A stretch of DNA of 12,926 nt from Actinomycetes bacterium (lineage in GTDB: Bacteria; Actinomycetota; Acidimicrobiia; Acidimicrobiales; Palsa-688), in NCBI GenBank assembly GCA_021796905.1, contig JAKABK010000019.1, positions 1-12,926 of the forward strand, written 5' to 3'. The notes beneath the pieces are model-generated. The model worked only from the letters and a program-made list of their open reading frames with translations, was not told where the DNA came from and ran no database searches. The first letter of the stretch is position 1; each line of letters opens with the position of its first letter. Below, piece after piece: positions 10,140-12,926 of this stretch. The position numbers and the translations under genes were made by a program.

Positions 10140-11912
10140 TCATGGTGGTCGGGTCGGGTCCCGTGACCCTCGACGCGCGCCGCTCGGATGTTGCTCGGAC
10201 TGCCGGTCGGTACCTGCGGGCACGGAGGAGCCGCTGGTCTCCGTCGCGCCGTCGCCGCCCGGGGCCCCCGATCGGTGAGCAGCGGAGCGCTCACCGCCGC
10301 GAACGGGGCGCCCGGGTTGGGAGCTCCCGACCCGGCGAGGGTGGCGGGGGTCGTCTGGGGGCACGAAGGGACGCTTGCCGGTCCCGTCGACCAGCGCCCA
10401 GCCCCGATCGGTCTTCAGCCGGTGATGGTGGGGGCAGAGGCGGTCCAGTAGGTCGTAGAGGGTGAACTTCGTGCGGGCCCAGTCCTCCCGGTGGTCGTAC
10501 TGGAGGCCGGCGCGTGCTGGGCAGCCCGCGGCCTGGCAGGTGGGCTGAACGAAGTCGAGGGCGGAGCGTTGGTGGCTGGTCGGGTGCCGGGTGTGGTGGT
10601 AGACGCCGAGGACCTGCTGGCTCTTGGTGAGCAGCCCGACGAGGAAGGTGCTCTCGCTGGCTGCGAGGGCTTCGATGACCGACACCGGCACCGGCCCCCA
10701 CCCGGAGATCTCGCAGAGCTCCCCGTCGGCGGGGACGCCTCTCAGCAGCGTGTCGAGGTCGACTCGGATCATCAACCGGATCGGCCCTCCGGGAAGGCGG
10801 GGCCTGGACCTCGGTGGGTCGGTTCGATCGGAGGGTTGTGCGTCCGCTCGTGGGCGCGCGCCGAGCGCCTGGCCGTCGCCGGCGGTCCCGGTGCCGGCAG
10901 GTACCGGTCGTCTCGATGTGGGATCCGGCGCGTTCCCGGTTGGGAGACCGGGATGGTCTGGCGCCGGCATCCCGTCGTCTGGCGCCGGCGTCCCGTCGTC
11001 TGGCGCTGCCCGGCTGTCATCAGCTCCGGGGACAGATCCCTCGGGCGGGAAGGACTCGCCGGTCGCCGGAGGCGGCCCAGCGACGGGAGGAGTGGAGGGC
11101 GGCGCGGGATCGGGGTCGCCATCGGGTCCCGCGGGTCGGGTGGGGCCGACGTCGGGGAACAGCCCGAGGTCACGCAGGTCGGCAAAGCTCAGCTCGGTTC
11201 GTTCACTGCCGGTGGCTATTGCTGCCAGGGTGATGAGAGCGTCGTAGTCCAGGGCTTCGAACGACTCCCGCTCCACATTGCGCTGGCGGTGCAACGAGTT
11301 GAGCTTCCGACGGAGCGGGTCGAGCGCCCTCCACAACCGAGCACCGTCCTCGGGCAGTCCGTAGAGGTGGGCGTGGCACGCACCGTCGCGGTCGGTCCAG
11401 CGTCTCAGGCTGCGCCTGGCTCGTAAACGGCGGCGGGCCTCCTCGGCGTCACCGGCTGCCGCCTTGATCGTCGCGACGGTGTCGTTCAGCTCGGTCAAGC
11501 TGGTGGACCTGGCCTGCTCGATCAGCTCGCTCGCTTTCGAAGCGTCGGCTGCGGCGCCGTCGGATACTGCCTCCGCCTGGGCCGGGGTCAGATCCCCGGC
11601 CAGTGCAGCGCCCGCGACGTCGGGTTGGTTGGCCATGCGCCGCCCGGTGTCGAGACTGCGTCGGGCGGCGCTGACGGTCATCCCTGCCTTGTTGGCGTAG
11701 GCGTCGGCGGCCGATCGGCACCCTTGTCGCTTCCAGTCGTCGCCCTCGGCGTAGCGGGCCGCCGCGAGCGCCTTGATCGCGGCGATCGACGCTTCCATGC
11801 GGGTGCAGCGCTCCACCACCCGTCCTGCCTGGGAGGGCGTGATCGCCCGGGGATCGAAGCCACGGGCGAACGAGCCCACCGCTGCGCTCAATGCATCGAG
11901 CTGTTCGCACAT
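10140..11912 (-). CDS. DUF222 / HNH endonuclease-domain protein (13E12-repeat family type)
   Basis: A 590-residue protein with an N-terminal DUF222 domain, about residues 1-250 (LTPAQAEAVSDGA near 108-120, LPEDGARLWRALDPL at 186-200, and DYDALITLA). A Pro/Asp/Gly-rich disordered linker runs about 255-378, and a C-terminal HNH nuclease domain follows. The nuclease core shows zinc-type cysteines C459, C464 and C493, the catalytic-style DHREDWA at 473-479 and LCPHHHRLK at 492-500. Such proteins are abundant and often multicopy in actinobacteria and include the M. tuberculosis 13E12-repeat proteins; their role is unsettled and often considered mobile. ATG 11912 follows GGGAGG with a 4-base spacer and begins MCEQLDALSAAV, a usual DUF222 start. 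The frame stays open much further upstream only because of high GC. A LexA-like box lies about 75 bases upstream, so DNA-damage control is likely. It is convergent with the cob operon and unrelated to it in function. Confidence 0.88.
   Translation of the reverse strand: MCEQLDALSAAVGSFARGFDPRAITPSQAGRVVERCTRMEASIAAIKALAAARYAEGDDWKRQGCRSAADAYANKAGMTVSAARRSLDTGRRMANQPDVAGAALAGDLTPAQAEAVSDGAAADASKASELIEQARSTSLTELNDTVATIKAAAGDAEEARRRLRARRSLRRWTDRDGACHAHLYGLPEDGARLWRALDPLRRKLNSLHRQRNVERESFEALDYDALITLAAIATGSERTELSFADLRDLGLFPDVGPTRPAGPDGDPDPAPPSTPPVAGPPPATGESFPPEGSVPGADDSRAAPDDGTPAPDDGMPAPDHPGLPTGNAPDPTSRRPVPAGTGTAGDGQALGARPRADAQPSDRTDPPRSRPRLPGGPIRLMIRVDLDTLLRGVPADGELCEISGWGPVPVSVIEALAASESTFLVGLLTKSQQVLGVYHHTRHPTSHQRSALDFVQPTCQAAGCPARAGLQYDHREDWARTKFTLYDLLDRLCPHHHRLKTDRGWALVDGTGKRPFVPPDDPRHPRRVGSSQPGRPVRGGERSAAHRSGAPGGDGATETSGSSVPAGTDRQSEQHPSGARRGSRDPTRPP
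10956..11018 (-). repeat. 21-bp in-frame repeats in the HNH-protein linker
   Basis: Units at 10956-10976 and 10977-10997 differ by one base, and a diverged third copy occupies 10998-11018. On the coding strand they give DDGTPAP/DDGMPAP-type heptads in the disordered linker between the DUF222 and HNH domains. Confidence 0.8.
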
Positions 11913-11916
11913 CGCG

Positions 11917-11922
11917 CCTCCC
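11917..11922 (-). promoter_or_regulatory. Ribosome-binding site of the HNH gene
   Basis: GGGAGG on the minus strand, four bases (CGCG) before ATG 11912. It decides the start in a frame that remains open for nearly a kilobase further upstream. Confidence 0.7.
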
Positions 11923-11987
11923 GGTCGGCTCGGCCGTCGCTGCGATCGACGACACTTCGGAACCCTCGGCCACCCGGATGTCGGGTG

Positions 11988-12001
11988 CGAACACATGTTC
12001 G
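11988..12001. promoter_or_regulatory. LexA (SOS) box upstream of the HNH gene
   Basis: CGAACACATGTTCG matches the CGAAC-N4-GTTCG operator of Gram-positive and actinobacterial LexA exactly in both arms. It sits 75 bases upstream of ATG 11912 and immediately downstream of the -10-like TAGGAT, where bound repressor would block transcription. No other palindrome of this form was noticed in the window. From family knowledge, several M. tuberculosis 13E12-repeat genes are LexA-regulated, which agrees. Binding itself is inferred. Confidence 0.75.
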
Positions 12002-12007
12002 ATCCTA
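12002..12007 (-). promoter_or_regulatory. Probable -10 element of the HNH gene promoter
   Basis: TAGGAT on the minus strand abuts the LexA-like box. The base composition is lower in GC than the surroundings. No good -35 is seen at 16-18 bases (GGTTCG or TTCGTT are the only candidates), so the promoter assignment is tentative. Confidence 0.4.
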
Positions 12008-12049
12008 CACCTGGGTTACGACAACGAACCGGCACGCCGAGGTGTCGCC

Positions 12050-12115
12050 CGCCAGCGTGAAGGGACCACCTCTCCGCCAGCGTGAAGGGACCACCTCTCC
12101 GCCAGTGGAACGGGA
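12050..12115. repeat. 25-bp tandem direct repeats, possible IS21-type terminal repeats
   Basis: Two perfect 25-bp copies lie at 12050-12074 and 12075-12099. A decayed third copy begins at 12100 and matches about 12 of its first 16 bases. On the minus strand the unit contains GGTGGTCCCTTCACGCTGGC. Repeats of the form GGTGGTCC...TTC...TGGCG are, from memory, typical of the multiple terminal repeats at ends of actinobacterial IS21-family elements. No istA or istB coding remnant is present, so this would be a solo end left after deletion or excision. That identity is inference; the repeat itself is certain. Confidence 0.6.
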
Positions 12116-12288
12116 GCGGGTCCGGGGCCCCTCCAGCGTCGACGGGAGGATGGTGGTCGCCGGCGGCGACTGCCGCTACCGGGCGGGCCCCGTCCCCGGG
12201 GGCGGCGGACCGGCGGCGGAGTTGTGCCATCATCCGGTGTGACCGCTGGTCGGTCAGCGGCGAGTGGAACGAAAGCGATGGGTGTGCC

Positions 12289-12621
12289 GTGATCTTCATA
12301 ACAGCCAAGTTCCGGGTCATTCCCGAGGACGCCGATCGGTGGCCCGCGATCGTCGCCGACTTCACGGCGGCGACCCGCGCCGAACCGGGGTGCCTGTGGT
12401 TCGAGTGGTCCCGCGGCCTCGACGACCCGAGCGAGTACGTGCTGGTGGAGGCTTTCCGTGACAGCGACGCCGGCGCTGCGCACGTCGGGTCGGCCCATTT
12501 CGCCGAGGCCCGCCAGAGCTTGCCACCGCACCTCGCCGAGACGCCCCGCATCGTCAACGTGACCGTTCCCGGCGAGGACTGGTCCCGTCTGGGCGAGATG
12601 GAGGTGGGCTCCGGGTCCTGA
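12289..12621 (+). CDS. ABM-domain protein, putative quinol monooxygenase (YgiN-like)
   Basis: A 110-residue protein of the antibiotic biosynthesis monooxygenase (ABM) dimeric ferredoxin-like fold. Typical features are the first strand MIFITAKFRVIPED, the helix ADRWPAIVADFTAATRAEPGCLWFEW, the second strand pair DPSEYVLVEAFRDSDAGAAHVGSAHF, and the helix before PRIVNVTV. Members act on quinones or small aromatics without cofactor, but many have no known substrate, so the reaction cannot be named. GTG 12289 is chosen because the first beta strand begins there; the Shine-Dalgarno sequence is weak. It reads away from the HNH gene and stands apart from the cob operon. No catalytic residue can be asserted. 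Confidence 0.82.
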   Translation: MIFITAKFRVIPEDADRWPAIVADFTAATRAEPGCLWFEWSRGLDDPSEYVLVEAFRDSDAGAAHVGSAHFAEARQSLPPHLAETPRIVNVTVPGEDWSRLGEMEVGSGS

Positions 12622-12719
12622 GCGGGCCCGCCCCGCCGGGGTCCGTTCCGCCCGGGCCCCACCGCGGATCGTCTCGTGTTGAGACGTCCGAAGTTGTTTG
12701 TTCGCCCAATGATACTTTC
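12622..12719 (+). promoter_or_regulatory. Intergenic region with AT-rich promoter-like island
   Basis: After a GC-rich first half, bases 12690-12719 become unusually AT-rich for this window (AAGTTGTTTG, then AATGATACTTTC). GATACT at 12711-12716 or AATGAT at 12708-12713 could be a -10; the latter would put a transcription start near GTG 12720, giving a leaderless message. No good -35 is at proper spacing (TTGAGA at 12679-12684 is too far). A small inverted repeat GTCTC-N5-GAGAC lies at 12671-12685. Confidence 0.4.
12623..12659 (+). terminator. Possible GC hairpin after the ABM gene
   Basis: CGGGCCC at 12623-12629 can pair with the same self-complementary hexamer core at 12654-12659, and CCCC-GCC-GGGG at 12631-12641 can form an inner stem. 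No T-run follows, so intrinsic termination is doubtful; in this GC-rich DNA such pairings also arise by chance. Confidence 0.25.
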
Positions 12720-12914
12720 GTGAGCGACAACTGGAGTGGTGCGCGGGTCGGGCGCCGTCAGCTGGTGGCGATGGGGGTGGCGCTGGGGGTGATGTCGGCT
12801 GCGGCGTTCGTGCGGGGCGAACCGTTCCTGGCCCTGGTCGGCCTGGTCGGCCCGGTGGTCGTCGTCGCGGATCGTCTGGCGGGGAGCCACCGTTCCCGGG
12901 GGGCTGGGGGGTGA
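12720..12914 (+). CDS. Small two-helix membrane protein, unknown function
   Basis: A 64-residue hypothetical protein that I do not recognise. The N-terminus MSDNWSGARVGRRQ is polar and basic, followed by two hydrophobic segments at about 14-31 and 36-50 separated by RGEP, then a basic, Gly-rich tail. This fits a small inner-membrane hairpin with both ends probably cytoplasmic. Support for being real: an AT-rich promoter-like island directly precedes the GTG start, and its stop overlaps a following GTG start by four bases, the same junction type seen in the cob operon. There is no Shine-Dalgarno sequence, so it may be leaderless. Composition alone could create such a frame in this GC-rich DNA, so confidence is moderate. 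Confidence 0.5.
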   Translation: MSDNWSGARVGRRQLVAMGVALGVMSAAAFVRGEPFLALVGLVGPVVVVADRLAGSHRSRGAGG

Positions 12915-12926
12915 GCAAGGACCCTC
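12911..12926 (+). CDS. Start of a further gene, cut by the window end
   Basis: GTG 12911 overlaps the stop of the small membrane protein gene as GTGA, behind a G-run at 12905-12910. The five codons visible read MSKDP. Nothing can be said of function; the call rests on the overlap and the plausible start. Confidence 0.35.

Larger units (their letters stand above)
11913..12288. other. Divergent intergenic region with SOS box and tandem repeats
   Basis: This 376-base stretch separates the minus-strand HNH gene from the plus-strand ABM-fold gene. It holds, from left to right, the HNH leader, a LexA-like palindrome, a -10-like hexamer, a 25-bp tandem repeat array, and about 170 bases before the ABM gene in which I see no gene and no convincing promoter. 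A weak TTGTGC at 12223-12228 has no matching -10. Confidence 0.7.

Noticed and set aside
10491..11426. Plus-strand open frames opposite the HNH gene
   Set aside because: They overlap well-formed DUF222 and HNH motifs on the other strand and show no domain of their own.
12050..12115. CRISPR-like repeat array
   Set aside because: The units are directly adjacent with no spacers, and there are only two perfect copies and no cas genes.
11913..12890. Upstream extension of the HNH gene to an earlier in-frame start
   Set aside because: The extension crosses the ABM gene antisense, the tandem repeats and the SOS-box promoter. ATG 11912 has a good ribosome-binding site and the normal DUF222 N-terminus.

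Overview
The window is very G+C-rich DNA with GTG and TTG starts and overlapping genes. The gene families point to a high-GC actinobacterium, possibly of the class Acidimicrobiia, but this is inferred from composition and protein style; no rRNA or other marker gene is present. I saw no tRNA, rRNA, CRISPR array, riboswitch or intact insertion sequence.

Positions 1-10089 on the + strand hold one compact cobalamin (vitamin B12) operon of seven genes: cobU (5' end outside the window), cobS, cobD/cbiB, cobC, cobQ/cbiP, cobN, and a fused ChlI-ChlD-type AAA+/VWA chelatase subunit. Five of the six junctions are four-base start/stop overlaps (GTGA, TTGA or ATGA), so translation is probably coupled along the message. 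CobN and the AAA+/VWA protein would form an ATP-driven cobaltochelatase. CobQ amidates the corrin side chains. CobC and CobD would make and attach the aminopropanol arm. CobU and CobS assemble the nucleotide loop. Upstream corrin-ring genes, the adenosyltransferase and the a,c-diamide synthase are not in the window.

Positions 10140-11912 on the - strand hold a DUF222/HNH-endonuclease gene of the 13E12-repeat type, convergent with the cob operon. Its promoter region carries an exact CGAAC-N4-GTTCG palindrome, the Gram-positive/actinobacterial LexA (SOS) box, directly next to a -10-like hexamer. Upstream of that lie two perfect 25-bp tandem repeats and a decayed third copy, which look like the terminal repeats of a lost IS21-type element.

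Positions 12289-12926 on the + strand hold a small antibiotic-biosynthesis-monooxygenase (ABM)-fold protein, then a relatively AT-rich promoter-like island, a 64-residue two-helix membrane protein, and the first five codons of a gene overlapping it by GTGA.

A recurring oddity is short in-frame tandem repeats inside three unrelated genes: 45 bp at the start of cobC, 18 bp in the chelatase linker and 21 bp in the HNH linker. I found no convincing wholly new system. The SOS-box-controlled HNH gene and the repeat-built N-terminus of CobC are the most worthwhile leads.
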